The translations under genes were made by a program, and so were the position numbers. Below the pieces are notes generated by a model. It worked only from the letters and a program-made list of their open reading frames with translations. It did no database searches and was not told where the DNA came from. From Diplosphaera chodatii (lineage: Eukaryota > Chlorophyta > Trebouxiophyceae > Prasiolales > Stichococcaceae), in assembly GCA_032358165.1 (NCBI GenBank), contig JAALGY010000038.1, forward strand, positions 2,232,001-2,296,000: DNA of 64,000 bases, read 5' to 3'. Numbering within the stretch: position 1 is the first letter of the stretch; the number at the start of each line of letters is the position of its first letter. Shown here in pieces: positions 24,001-36,113 of the stretch.

Positions 24001-25939
24001 GCACGGCACCTTCCTGGCCGGCGTGATCGGCGCGACGCCCAACAACGCAATGGGCGTCGCGGGCGTGACCTGGAACTCCGACATCGTCGGCTGCACCATG
24101 TTCAGCGACAGGTGCACCACGGAGACGTGCGCCGGCTCCACCTCCGCCGCCATCGCCTGCCTCAACTGGCTGTGAGTCCCGCGGCCAGTATCCTGCTGAC
24201 GCTGTCCTGCACGCCCTGTCCTCCTGCCAACGTGGCGACCAAGTCCCGTGTGCACAGCCGTGGCGTGCATCTTCTGCCTGCATTGACCTTCGACTCCCCA
24301 GACGCAGCAGCCACTGCGTGCCTGCTTCCGGCTTGCACTGCTCCAACATACAGGCAACCAGCACAGGGTCCAACGCTGCCGATGGCACTGCCCTTGTGAC
24401 GGTCGCCCCTGCGCTGCTGCAGGCGCAACAGCCGGGGCGTGCGCATCATCGCCAACAGCTACGGCTGCTCCACGGCCAACGTGAACGCGTGCTACTCGAA
24501 GCAGTTTGAGAAGGCGATCGCCGCCTTCAAGGCGCAGGGCGGCCTGTTCATCGCGTCCGCCGGCAACTCGGGGACCAACAATGACAAGGTGCGGCGCGAC
24601 GCTGCCCCCTGCATCCGCGAGTCGACCTTCGTGAAGCATAGCACATTCTGGTCAGCCTTTGATGCATGCTTGTGCTGGGTGCATGCTAGTGTGCAGGCTG
24701 TGGTGCTGTGACAAAGTCATAAAAATCTGCATGCAGTGGCGCACTACCCTGCAAACTACAATGTCGACAATGTGCTGACGGTGGCGGCGACTGGCATCAC
24801 CAAGAACCAGGTGCGCGCATGTGGCTGGCCAACTGACGGATGTGTGTACCTCGGCTCCGTGTGCAATGGCCGCTCTCTCAAAGCTGCGGCGCGCGTTGCA
24901 AGGGGCTGACTCCTGTTGTAGTTCGCCTCATCCCCGGCCTTCGCCCAGACGGTGCCACCGCTTTGGCGCTGCAGGTGTTCTGGGACACCCGCAACCCCGA
25001 GTACAAGCCGGTGTTCAGCAACTATGGCGGCAAGACGGTGGGCACTGGCTGCTTACTGGAGCGTATTGGGCCTTGCTCAACAAACTTGTTTGCGCCATGC
25101 CCTGCCACTGCATGCCTGGCAGTTGCGGGTCGTCAGCGCGCGACATGCTTGGGCTGCCGCTACAGGTGGACCTGGCAGCCCCCGGCATGGACATCGTGTC
25201 CACCTGGGCGCCCGCCTCCTCCATGTGCCAGGTAATACGATGGTGCTGTACCGCATGCTGTGCGCCAGACCGTGCCTTGGACTGCAGCACCGTTCACGTG
25301 GATGCTCACGACACGGGGTCACACTGTGGCGGAGGGCGCGAGCGTAACGAGTCGTTCCCTCCGCATGCGCAGGGCGCCAAGTCGTGCTACGCACGCATCA
25401 GCGGCACCTCGGCTGCCGTGCCATTTGTGGCGGGCACCGCAGCGCTGATCGCCAGCATGCCCAACGCCCCGAAGGGGAAGACCGCCGGCGTGGCCATCAA
25501 GAGCCTGATCCTGAAGCACGCCGATAAGAAGGTGGCCCCTTGATGCTCGGCAGCCTGCCCTGTGATGACCATGACTGTCATCATCGCACATACACATCTG
25601 TGCTGTTGGGTAGCCGGCTTGCACCGGCATGTGCATGTATGACTCTTTGCACCCGCACAGCCATCGACCACAGCATTATGTGTGATAACGCTAGGCACCG
25701 ATGCACCGCCTGCCCAACTGCCTGGCAAGCGCCTGAGCCGCCCACCACCCCTGCAGGCGTTCCTGACGGGGCGGGTCATCAGCGGCGCGCGGCTCAACGC
25801 CTTCCGGGTGATCTACACCATGGCGCGCGCCGCCAAGATGAAGATCCCCTTTGGGCCGGCGCCGGCCGTCGCGGCGCGCAAGGCGGCGCCCAAGCCCACC
25901 CCGAAGAAATCGACTCCGAAAAAGCCCACGGCCAAGTGA
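21005..25939 (+). CDS. Secreted subtilisin-like serine protease (peptidase S8)
   Basis: Complete 14-exon gene, about 553 residues: 21005-21031, 22034-22114, 22305-22448, 22704-22887, 23009-23064, 23251-23406, 23641-23770, 24000-24171, 24423-24588, 24737-24810, 24975-25037, 25166-25231, 25373-25531, 25757-25939. Exons 1 and 2 join to a signal peptide (MWNIRLIIL then GVLLLVALFFTSS). Exons 3-5 hold an I9-type prodomain (KRLLITLNEHP, LIYVAHVPEGIDAADYIHT). The catalytic set is complete: Asp221 (GVIDTG), His261 (GHGTFLAG, codon split over the intron), Asn365 (SAGNSGTNND) and Ser453 (SGTSAAVPFVAG). The C-terminal tail is basic (PKPTPKKSTPKK). The enzyme should be made as a secreted zymogen that cuts off its own prodomain. 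All junctions keep phase except intron 9 (24589-24736), where no GT-AG solution keeps the frame. The start of exon 4 is the least certain. The substrate is unknown. Confidence 0.92.
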
Positions 25940-26157
25940 GCCATCTGACTGGAACGCCCGGCCAGCTTTCTAGGACCTGTCGTTCTATCGAGAGCCATTT
26001 GGTTGAGTGGATTGCAATGCTGTACAGTCAGGTCGTGCCTCAGGGGCGTTGCAGGACACCAGCTGCTCGTCTGCATTTAGGGGACTGCATGGCCTGATAC
26101 AGCCGCTGTGCCTGGGCTGCAGGGGCCGAAAGCTGATTGCAACGACAATGGGGGCGC

Positions 26158-27106
26158 AGCAGCAGCAGCAGCAAGCGGTGGCAGTGCCAGCCATGGCCAG
26201 CGTCTTCCACCGCAGCCATGGCACAGACCATGCTGCAGGCGGCAGCGGCAGCCTGAGTGGCAGCCGAAGGAGAGCAGGGAGCACAGTAAGTGCTGCTTCA
26301 GCTGCTGCGCAGCTGCAGCTGCGGCATCTCAGGCATCCTGCCCAGGTGCCCACAGTTTGCATGCATTTCCCAGAACCCTACTCCAGAACATCGAGCACGC
26401 ATGCCTGACGTATACAAAGGATGACAACTTTTCGTCGCTCTCCGTTGCCAAACTGGCCATGATGCGCACGTGCTCACTTACATACATGGCATGCGTCATC
26501 GCTGTGCAGGGGCCGGACATTCTGGCGCTGGGTCGCGCAGCTGCATCGGTCCTGCGGCGGCACGCCTCACCGGCGGCACCCAGGCTGAGGGCCGGGCGGG
26601 CGGCAGCGGCGGCATGGCTGCAGCGGCGAGCTGCGAAGGTGTCGGCAGCACAGCTACGGCACAAGCGGCAATAGCAGCACTTCCACGGCAGCGTGGCAGG
26701 TACCCGACGCGGGGCACTCACGAACGCTGCGCTGCAGCAGCTGCAGAGGCCGCTAGCAGAAGCAGTCTGGCAGGCCGCCGCTACATGGACAGCATGCCGG
26801 GTTGCCACAGCTGGAACAGTGCTGTGACTGCCCCGGTAGCTGCTCAAGGGAACAAAGTGGGATACACAGGCATTCAGCAAGGGGGCCGCAGTGGCTGCAG
26901 CGCAGCTGGGGTTGGGACAGCGCAGTTTTGGTTTTGGGCTCTCCGTGGGGTTCGCAGGGCGGCGGCGGGTGGAGTGGGGTCTGAACCCTGACCCACACTT
27001 TGCCTGCAGCCGGCAGGCGTCCTCCAGCCGCGGAGTGCAATTACCGCAGTCCTTGCTTCAGCAGCCTGAATGGGTCATGCGCAGCATATCACAGCAGTGC
27101 AGCTAG
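26158..27106 (+). CDS. Unrecognised protein, possible organellar presequence
   Basis: Tentative gene. The ATG at 26158 opens a Gln/Ala/Ser/Arg-rich stretch (MGAQQQQQQAVAVPAMASVF) that ends at a good donor (gtaagt near 26286). A second candidate exon after 'gtgcag' at 26510 encodes LALGRAAASVLRRHASPAAP and WLQRRAAK, Arg/Ala-rich. A third candidate frame from about 26880 encodes AAVAAAQLGLGQRSFGFGLS and VEWGLNPDPHF, then runs to a TAG at 27106. Composition is organelle-targeted in style. I recognise no family, and the exon joins are not resolved, so the product may be different from this sketch. It lies 218 bases after the subtilase stop on the same strand. Confidence 0.35.
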
Positions 27107-27789
27107 TCGCAGCCACATGGCAGTATGCAGCAGTAGCATCTAGGCGGCAGCACATACTGTGTGCTGCCGCCGCTGCCGGTCAGAACCTACAATCATTAGA
27201 ACGGAACGGAGGATATGAGACTGGTAGACCTGAGAACCTGGTGTGTCGACTCTGGTTCACTCACTTTCTAGGTTGCAGTGCAGCGCTGGCATTCAGTCAT
27301 TGCAGTCAAGGGAGGCATTCGCGTCGTCATGCCTGCTCAGGGTTCCCCATGAGGGTCTTGGGTGACATGTGCTGCGTGTGCGGCCCTGGTTGCCTCTGCT
27401 GGTTGCCGCGCTGTTGGTGACGTTGAGCCGCTAGCCGCGTCAGATTACTTCGGACAGACTGACGGCTAGACATCTGTGTCATGATGAGGGCAAGGCTGTG
27501 GTACTTCAGGACTGCTCTGCACCACAAATCATGTCTGAAACATTGCTGCAACTCATAGCTCGAGCAGCTGTGACCTCGTGTCGCATTGGTTGAATAGCTT
27601 GTAGTTTGTGTACCGTACTTCGATTCGTGTGTAGTTCCTGCACTCATACTCCCGCTGTAAACACAATGTGTGCTCACAATGTCGCGAAGCTGCCATACCT
27701 GTCCTGCACACTCCTGCAAACTTGGCAGAGCGCCTCAAATGAATGACACAACGACTGCTACACCTAAGATTTGCTTAGGTTCGTCAAGT
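27107..27789. other. Convergent intergenic region
   Basis: A 0.68 kb AT-richer stretch between two converging, weakly supported genes. A TGTAA motif near 27657 on the + strand could be a polyadenylation signal for the left-hand gene. Nothing else seen. Confidence 0.35.
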
Positions 27790-29012
27790 CTACACAACCC
27801 TGAGCAAAGGATCAGCCCCAAAAAGTGTCGCAGATGGCTCTGAGGGCTGCTCAGCAGCCTGCCGCGGCTTGGCTGTCTGCTTGTTGCGAGGCCGCTTCTT
27901 GCTGCTGCCAGTCCTGTTACTCTGCTCTTTGTTTCGGTTCCGTGTGGCCTGCACGCTGCCTGCACCTGCAGTGCCAGCTACATGTTCCTGTTTCAATGCT
28001 CCTGCTGCCACAGGATCGCCCGTGCTGCCATCGTGCTGACTGTGTTTGCGTGGCGTCACATCAACCACAGGCTCCGCAGCAGCGACCAGATTCGCAGGTG
28101 CATCTGCCTCCGGACGAGACGCCGTCTGCTCACGTGGCCACCCCTTTGCTGTACCTGCCGCTGCTTTGACGGCTGCCGCAGGCGCCTGCCGACTGCCATG
28201 CCTGCTGCGGGCCTCCCGCCTCTGCTCAGCGGCCTGCCGGCGTGGCTGCACCACCTCAGCTGGGTCCTGCACAACCAGAGTTCAACATCTGAGGTGCCGG
28301 TCTGACGTGCGAGGCAAAGGCTTAACGTTACAATGCCTCCGAAGGGGCCATGCTCTTCAAAGCAGCAGCAAGTACTGCGCGCTGGGCATGCAGCCTGGCC
28401 AGCCAACATTTTGTGGGGCGGAGACACTGATGGTCAAATGCTCTCAACAACAATACGCCGGTGGTCAACCAGCTTACCTCATCGTGCTGAGCTGCGAGCG
28501 GCTTTGCCATGCCTCGCCGGCCCACCGCCTGGCGCCAGCTGCCCTTGGGATCCATCGCCTGGAACGCTGTAAGCACACCCTGCAGGCCGCCTGGCTGTGG
28601 CACCATCCCCTGGGTCCGCAAAGCACGGTCGTTGGACAGCAGCAGCAGCAGCAGCAGCGCTGTGGCATGTGCACAATGTCAGGAAGACGATGAATGTGAC
28701 AGCAAGCAACAGGCAGAAGCCCTGATGGCATGATGGTTGCCAGCAGGGGCAATGTCAAAGCTGCAGATGGCTCAGATCGCCCAAGCAGCAGAGCTGATGG
28801 CATATCAGCAACCAGTCTCCTTGTGGCCGTGAAGTGGCTGACACCTTCACAGGTGACTTGAGCAGGTGTGACACATCAGGGTCGCCTATGTCGCTACCAA
28901 GATCGACTCGACTTTTCCCATGCGCCGTGTTCTGTAGCCGCCACAAACAGAGTAGCACAGCAAACATGCGCTCAGCAAGGTCTATCTGCAATGCCAATCT
29001 ATGCAGTCCCAC
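27790..29012 (-). CDS. Unrecognised protein with poly-Leu tract and basic low-complexity C-terminus (5' end uncertain)
   Basis: The last exon (about 28266-27790) begins after a 'tgcag' acceptor and encodes a Gln/Ala/Arg-rich tail with a basic cluster (KKRPRNKQTAKPRQ) before its stop, which looks like a nucleolar or nuclear localisation signal. The preceding exon (about 28660-28494) encodes a run of leucines from a CTG repeat, then LRTQGMVPQPGGLQGVLTAF and MDPKGSWRQAVGRRGMAKPL, with a good gtaagc donor. A further upstream exon encodes IDLAERMFAVLLCLWRLQN and GSDIGDPDVSHLLKSPVK. These read as real, partly helical protein, but I cannot name a family and did not find the first exon; it may lie between 29012 and 29330. 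It is downstream of the glycosyltransferase-like gene on the same strand. Confidence 0.4.
28639..28660 (-). repeat. CAG/CTG trinucleotide repeat
   Basis: A run of about seven CAG units on the + strand. On the minus strand it reads CTG and would encode poly-leucine at the start of the second-last exon of the unrecognised gene. Length is likely to vary between strains. Confidence 0.7.
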
Positions 29013-29341
29013 AGTAAGCCATCCCAGCTGCGGTGCTCATGCTGCCCCCTAGAAGCTCAGGACGGCCTGCCAACAGGTGAACGTGCCTTTCAACGATGAC
29101 GCAGAGCACATCGTGAGACTGTTGGCACCCTTGCTATGCTGCCATCACGTGGGCCGAGAACACGGACTGACGTGCTCTCTGCGACACCCCAATATCCCAG
29201 AGGACATGTGCCAGCCGCTTAGGGAGTGAGCTCTGCGCGGGTGGACGGAGCGAGGCTAGTGGACTTCATTCTAGTGGGCAGGTAGTCAGCTGTTCAACTT
29301 GCTGCGATGGCACGGGCGAAAGCACGAGTCTCGAGTCTAAC

Positions 29342-32300
29342 CTACAAGTTGGCTCTGCGGGTGGGCATGCCCTGCCATGGGCAATCGTTGGGCCGCAAAT
29401 TTGGTGAACAGTCGTGTGTGAAGAGGTGATGCCGCACCTCGAACTGTTGCGCAGCCTGCAGCGCCGCCGTCAGCATCTGCTCGGGCTTCACTTGGGTCGC
29501 CGCTGCACGCGCCGCTGCAATGTCGTCCTTCCCTGAGCCTGCTGACATGCAGAGATTCGCTGGCACTTGTGATGATGAGGAGCCTCAGCATTGTACGGAC
29601 GATGACACATGGCATCATGCAGTGAACGCCAAATGCAAGCTGCCAGCCGACTGGTCGATAGCTCTACAAGGCATGGCAAAGTTTTGCACCTTTCGACTTG
29701 CGGCGTGCCTTCAGCATGGCGGCAGACCCATCGCATCGAAATTTGAAGGGGCGGCCTTCAAACTGACCTGCATGCTTCCATGTACGACCATCACATGCTG
29801 CTGATGGCTAGTGCATCGGGATTGCTGAACCTGATACCCTGCGAAGCGATGTGCTACACAGCACTGGCCAGGCATTACAGGCAGTGAGTGGCAGGTGCAG
29901 GTGCAGCTGCAATTGGTCACCGTACAGCACGAAGTGCCCCCACAGCTGCAAGTCTGTCATGGCTGGCAAGTCTGGGTTTCGGCGAACATACTCACCCGTC
30001 TGCAGCCAGCACATGTTTTACATTCACAACCTGCTCGGCGTCAAGCTGCTCACCTGCAGCAAGAACATGTGGACAAAACAGGGTATCACAGGACGAGCCT
30101 TACCCCTGAATGCAAAGCATTCATGTGGACGGATGAGCAACATGCAAACCCTGAACCCTGACTCACATCAAAGCATGCGGCATTGCGCGTCGACATCTCG
30201 AAGGCTTGCTTCATCTTGAGCTTCGGCAGGACCTCCAGGTACTGGTTGCCCACCACAGCTTTGCTGTCGCCCTGCGCAGGTCGGCAGCAGAGTCGGGTTC
30301 GCTCAAAGCTCCGGCAGCCGACGTGCATCATGTCGTCACGCACGACTGGAAGCCGTATTGAGGGGATGTATGCAGGTTTGCGCGGACGGTCCTGGAGGCA
30401 TTGCTGACTTCCCACAGACTCGCCCCATCTGCAGATTGCAAATTGCTGCACCTGGTGGCGCAGCCAGTGGTCGTGGCGTGCAGCCATCACGGCGGTCGAC
30501 CACCCCAGGTCCTGCAGAAAGCCCTTCACCTGCGCGGCAGCAGGCCCGGCTCCGCTCTGCAGTGCACGCTGGCACTGAACCTCAAATATGCTGTGGACTC
30601 CCTTGCTGTTCGGCAGGGGAGGGAAGCTGCGTTGTACGGCATACCTTCACGAAGAGGACCTCTGTCGTTGCCAGGCTGGTTCCATCCAGACTGGCCTCCT
30701 TGTAGGGGTTCTCTCTGGACGAAAGAATTGAAGCGCTGTCCTCAGCAAACATATGTCTGTGTGTACATGTGAGCCACTGGAGTGTCGTGTGGCATTCAGG
30801 CAGTAAGGCAACATCAGGCTCGCAGTAGCTCAGCTCCTGTGGTGCGCAGCTGGTGCTTTCACAGGCGTGCATGTGCATGACGGAGCCTCGATGCATGCAC
30901 TAGCATGCACCTGGCGTTGCACGACCAGTAGGCTGGGTCCCGCCAGTCGATGCCCTGGTACCGGACCATCAGGCTGTCCAAGTTGTACCCCGCCTGTGCG
31001 GGTGGAACAAGCATGCTTGTCACCCTGATCTGAGTATCAGCATCGCATGTGGGTGTGGCCATCAGCAGGGTGCTCCTTGCCTGCAGATCATAGTGCCCTG
31101 CCTCCTGCGCCCAGGTGCCTGAGTCAACATGGGCATCGCTGGCTATGCACAGCATAAGGCAGGGCAGGGCGACCATTGACCACTTCTGGCCAGCAAGTGG
31201 CATGAATATGGCCGTAGCAGAGTTGAAGGGTGGGTTTATAACTCATGCACCTTGATGATGGCCAGGCTGGCGCCCAGCTCCGAATGCCACACGGTCTCCG
31301 CGATGGTCTTGTGGCAGTTGAACACCTCTCGGTCGTCCTGCAGCACCTTCAGGCCGACCTGCAGCGGGGCGTTTGGCGGTTCAGCAGGTCGCGCCAAGAG
31401 CAGGTGCCACTAGAATGCCCCACCTTCCTGCTCTGCCAAACCCCGGCCTATACCCCAGCCAACGGTGCAAGGCGTGCTTTGTGTGGGAGCAACCTCACAT
31501 GTGCACACAAGGGCTCCGGTGAGCTCTGCACCTGGTCGGTCGCCATGGCGTACGACTGCACGTGTACGTTCTGGCGGCTGCCCTTGGCGGCGTCGCCGTC
31601 CTTGAACGTGGGCTCGCAGCTGATGGTGGAGCCCACCAGCTTCACGTCATCATCGATGCGGCCCGTGAGTGCGCGGCTCCAGTGGACCCCTTTCTGCAGG
31701 ACAGTCGACGACGGGGTGTGCTACTCTGCTGGCTTGTCACTGGTCTGCCTACGTGCTGCCCAGATGACGCACCTGCATGCTGATACTGGTTGCCTCGCTT
31801 GCACATGCATGCACCAAATCGGTTGCACAGCGAAGCCTCACAGCCGTTGCTGGGGAGTGTCGTGAGGGAGAGCAGAGCATGGAAGGTCAGGTCAGCCTGG
31901 TTGGCACCGCTCACCGTCCAGTACACAGGCAGGAAGGGGCCGCGCGTGCTGCTGTTCAGGAACACAAAGTGCTTGTAGCGCCGCGTGTCCACCCGCTTCG
32001 TGCGCAGCAGCCAGCCGATGGTGCCCCAGTCAAAGCACCTGCAGTGGCACCCCAGCGTGCGGGGGAGCTGCTGAGCATTTGGTTCTGATCCTCACAGAGC
32101 TGGTGTTGACCTCACGACTGCTGAGCAGCGCGATGATGTCAGCGACATCAGCGAGCTGTGCCCATCACTGTAGCAAGCTGCTGAAAGTGTGCTCACTCAT
32201 TGGGGTGGTGCTCGTAGCGGGCGTTCCCGGGGAGGTCGGGCAGCGGCGGCGAGTCCTCAAAGCCCTCGCTCTGCAACAGCCACCAGAGCAACATAGGTTG

Positions 32301-33188
32301 CTTGCAAGCGCATGCATAGCGCTCCCATGCCTGTGATTGCGGGCCAGCATCACATGCCTCATGCCTTCGTGCATATGCATTTGATGACATGTACCACAAT
32401 GATGACATGTACCACAATGGAAACTACCTGTTGCACCACGATGACGTAGTCGCACCCGTCGCCTGCTGCGATGCCAAACCGCACAAAGAACTCCAGGTTG
32501 TGGCGGTACTCGGGGTCGCTGTCAGAGAAGACGTACAGCACCAGCGTGTCGGCCTGTTGCTTCCTGCCGCCGCTACACAGCGAGCACATGAGAGCATGGT
32601 GTCTGCTCCGCTGATGGCACTTGAAAGGCATTTCAGTTGTATCAAGTGCACATGAGCGATTCATCAGGTTTACCCTGCTACCTGCTGTTGCTGCCCTCAG
32701 CTGGCAGCTTGCCACGCCACACGCCGCGTATGGATGTCCCCTGCAGCTCCGTGCTCTGCCTGGACACATAAGTACATGCATGCAATGGTTCAGTGCCATG
32801 GTATGTGTCAGCTTCCAGGTGCTAAAGGATGCCTCCTGATTGACTGGAACCGCCCGTTGCACATCCGCTTTTATGAACCACAGCATATCCACAGGCTGTC
32901 AAACGGCAGCGAGCTGCCTACTCAGCTGTAACTTCACCCTTCCAGATCTCCACATGTCGCCGCAGGGTTCTGTCCGAGGAATGTGCCACACCTGACCACG
33001 GTGACGGAGCAGACCAGCAGCAGCGCTACAGCCAGCACAGCCAGCAGCGCGATGCTGGACTTGGCTGCCCTGCTGCGATGGCCGTTGCTTCCCGTGCAGC
33101 CGCGACGCTCGCCGTTGATCGGCAGCAGCGCGGCCAGGTTGCCGGTAGACCGCGACTGCCGGTTGCTGCTGCCCAGGTCCGATAGCAT
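29342..33188 (-). CDS. Type II membrane glycosyltransferase-like protein
   Basis: The start at 33188 gives a cytosolic tail (MLSDLGSSNRQSRSTGNL) and one signal anchor (SIALLAVLAVALLLVCSVTV), typical of Golgi enzymes. Luminal exons follow: LVLYVFSDSDPEYRHNLEFF and GDGCDYVIVVQQ (32580-32430), SEGFEDSPPLPDLPGNARYE (32275-32200), RRYKHFVFLNSSTRGPFLPV (32045-31950), DDVKLVGSTISCEPTF with HVQSYAMATDQ (31690-31530), VFNCHKTIAETVWHSELGAS (31360-31250), GYNLDSLMVRYQGIDWRD and YWSCNAR (30990-30910), SLATTEVLFVK (30705-30640), GFLQDLGWSTAVMAARHDHW (30520-30440), RRNPDLPAMTDLQLWGHFVL, GRPFKFRCDG, and a helical tail ending at 29342. This set of motifs recurs in uncharacterised algal, plant and fungal proteins related to rhamnan-type glycosyltransferases (from memory). 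Sugar and acceptor are unknown. At least 13 introns. Confidence 0.65.
32383..32418. repeat. Two tandem copies of an 18-bp unit
   Basis: The unit gatgacatgtaccacaat occurs twice head to tail, perfectly conserved, in an intron of the glycosyltransferase-like gene. It looks like a small minisatellite seed or slippage product. Confidence 0.85.
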
Positions 33189-34145
33189 ACTGCCTGCAGA
33201 GCGTGCACCAGCCAAACATAGCTCACATGCAGTCGTGGTCAACGCTGTGGATCATTACAGCACCTTCGGCATCCGTGACAAATCTGGCACCTTCAGGCGC
33301 TCATGTCGGCTGCACCGCCCAGACTGGGACCTCAAACCGGCTGGCTATCACCCAGAGACTCGTCCTGATCGCCTTTATCAGGCCTTCATGTGGCCCGGAG
33401 CTCTCCTGTAGTGTCAGAAGCTCAGTCGTACGCCTGCAGTTGACATGCACACACCCCACCCGTCAGCTTCACCGACATGTCGTCTGAATGTGGAGGTAGG
33501 TAGAACGGGCGCAACTGCGTGCTGTAATGCACCGGATAGCAGCGCATGATCCTTATAACGTGTCTGAAGCCCACCTCGCTGCGTTTGCGGCGCAAAAGCA
33601 CGTCCTCGACCACTTTCGGACTTGGGCGTCTTGCCGGAGGGTGTCAACGCAGATCGAGGCTGTCAGCACATGGACGCAACGCAGAGCGATACTCAAGACG
33701 ATGGAAGCCACACAAGATACTGGTGGGAGTGCAGCCGCTGTTGTTGTCTGAAGCCGTGCCTGTGGTGCCTTGTCCAAGACGCGTAGGTGCACAGAGGCTT
33801 TGCAGCGACAGAAAGGCCGCTGCGCACTTGTATGCTTTTGGAACAGCAATCCAATACACTTTTACATATGCCAGGCCAACAGGCACCGTCAGCAAAGGTG
33901 TTCAAAGTTGGGCTTGGTAGTGCACTCCCGCGTATGACAACCGCGGGAAATGTATCACGTGACCTCAGATCCAACGACATGCTGGCAATCAGGCATCCCA
34001 CAGAAATGCTGAACTTTGTTCGTGGTGCGCACAGTGTCTCAGTGTCAGCAGGCTGGTCGCACGCTGAGCCTTCTGTGACAGACAGTGACGAGGCCACAGG
34101 ATCGCGATTCCAGCCAAGTGTGGTTCAGCAGGGCTGAGAGCACTG
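33189..34145. promoter_or_regulatory. Divergent promoter region, glycosyltransferase-like (-) / RBD1 (+)
   Basis: 957 bases between two divergent starts. Short open frames occur but none carries a recognisable motif. Promoters and 5' UTRs of both genes are expected here; no element can be named with confidence. Confidence 0.4.
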
Positions 34146-35876
34146 ATGGCCACCCAGCAGCTGTGCAGCGGCCAGCTGCACGGCATGCAATGCAGGGTGA
34201 GGGTGCACATCGATCCACATGAATACACTAAGCGTGCGTCTCGCACCAAGGCTGCGAAGTCATCTGCAGTTGCGTATGTGCAGGTGCTCAGCATGCGGCA
34301 GCGGAACGTGGCATTCCAGCCCGCCACCCCCCGCCAGCAGGTGCAGCTGTTGCACACGGTCGATCAGGCTGTGTGGAACAGGCAAAAAAAGGCGATGTGA
34401 AAGGCTGCAGCAGATCTGCATACCTGAGCAGACTGCATGCGAGGTGCTCTTGCAACTAACATGCGGGCGTGCTGACCCCTGCTGCTGATTGTGCATGGCA
34501 GACGGCAGCACGGCGGCAGCAGTGCCGCAGCCGGCACCGGCAGGGCGTGCGGGCGGCGGCGCAGGAGGGCGATGGCGGCACCGCCACAGATACTGAGGTA
34601 TCCTCCGCGCCGCCGGGCAGCGAGCAGCCTGGCGACAAGGTGGAGGTACCTGACGTGAGTGCATTCTTCTTTTCTTCCCCTGCTGCGTCGCGCTTGTCAA
34701 CTGGCGCTGCTCAGTGCAAGCACAACCGTCAGTCACTCCAGCGGCCCAAGCACTCAGCAGCCAAGATCGCCCATTGGAGAAGCCTCACATAGCAGGCTCT
34801 GTGGCTTGAAAGCACACGTAATGGAAGCAGGCCTTGCTCAATGCTCGACGTCCCTGGCCTGAAGCCGAACAGATGCACAAAGAGAAACCTGCGGCGGTCC
34901 GCCCCATCTCACGTGTGAAACTTCCGACATAAACGGGTCGCCAAGCTGTTGGTATTACCATCTTCAACTGCAGGAGCTGAAGAGCGAGGCAGACCGCAAG
35001 GCGGACGAGGTGGAGCGGCTGCGCGCGGCGGAGAAGTTCATGACCAAGGGCACGGGGGAGGGGGAGTGCAAGGCGTGCGGCTACAACTACTCGCCCAAGG
35101 AGGGCGATGACGAGTACCCCGTGCCCAAGGGCACCCGGTTTGAGGTGGGTGATGCCTTCGTGCTGATTCGCCGTCCCGTTGATTACAACAGCGTGATGTG
35201 CAGCCTGACATCAGCATGTCAGATGGGGCAGTAGCATCAGGGGCCAGAAGGAATGCGCAGCAGTGCCCATCGATCAACAAATGTCAGCTGCTGGGTGTTG
35301 TGCACGGCTTCCCGTGTCGTCTTGTTACGTTGGCAAGCATCAGCAGTGCTATCCCGTATGCCAATACTGCCACGCAGCTGCCCAAGGGCTCCGACCCTCA
35401 GGGTCTCCCCGCTGCCCTGTAGGAGTTGCCAGGGGACTGGCAGTGTCCGGTGTGCGGCGCCCCCAAGAAGACCTTCCAGACCAAGGAGGTCACCGTGGCG
35501 GGCTTTGCGCAGAACCAGAAGTGCGCACCGCCAAGCATCAGCCTCATACTCTCATTCAGCCTAAGAAACTGCTTCGCCTGACCCCGAAACAGTATTGTCT
35601 GTCGTACTGGGCACCGATAAGGCCTCAATGCACATGACTCATCGGGTCTTGCTGTCGTGCAGGTATGGGTTTGGCTCCAACTCCATGACAGAGGGCCAAA
35701 AGTGAGCTTGACATTCGCTGCGGTGGACCCATTGCTCCTGTGAAACTGTGGGTTTTCGCACAAAGCCTGCAGCAGCGTGACCACTGACCTGTGTGCAACC
35801 CCTGCACAGGTCACTGCTCATCTTTGGCTCCCTCGGCTTCTTCTTCGTCCTGTTCTTGTTAGGCTACCTTCTTTAA
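34146..35876 (+). CDS. RBD1: Plastid membrane-anchored rubredoxin, photosystem II biogenesis
   Basis: Thylakoid rubredoxin needed for photosystem II assembly in plants and algae. Seven exons close in phase: 34146-34196, 34284-34340, 34502-34654, 34974-35144, 35423-35520, 35663-35701, 35810-35876 (stop TAA), 211 residues. Residues 1-60 are a basic, acid-free plastid transit peptide (MATQQLCSGQLHGMQCR). An acidic linker and a charged helix (ELKSEADRKADEVERLRAAE) precede the rubredoxin fold. The iron ligands are Cys119/Cys122 (CKACGY) and Cys152/Cys155 (CPVCGA), with the expected LPGDWQ before the second knuckle. VAGFAQNQKYGFGSNSMT and a single C-terminal membrane helix (residues 191-211, LLIFGSLGFFFVLFLLGYLL) match the RBD1 architecture exactly. 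Exon 5 carries the second knuckle alone. Divergent from the glycosyltransferase-like gene. Confidence 0.95.
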
Positions 35877-36113
35877 CGCAGCTGACACGGACCCACGCAG
35901 ATGGAGCCTCTGAGCGAGCAGGCTGTCGTTGCATGAACCATGCCAATTGCTGCGATTGGTCCTTTTGCGGATGGAAACGGCGTGCGAGCTTTGACCACTG
36001 CACCGTTGATGCTGGAGCGCTGCACGAGTTCAGAGACATAGATGGTCAAAAGTCATGCCACAAAAGTCACAGCCCTCGACGACAAGGGCTGCCTCTGTCC
36101 TTTCATCCAGCTG

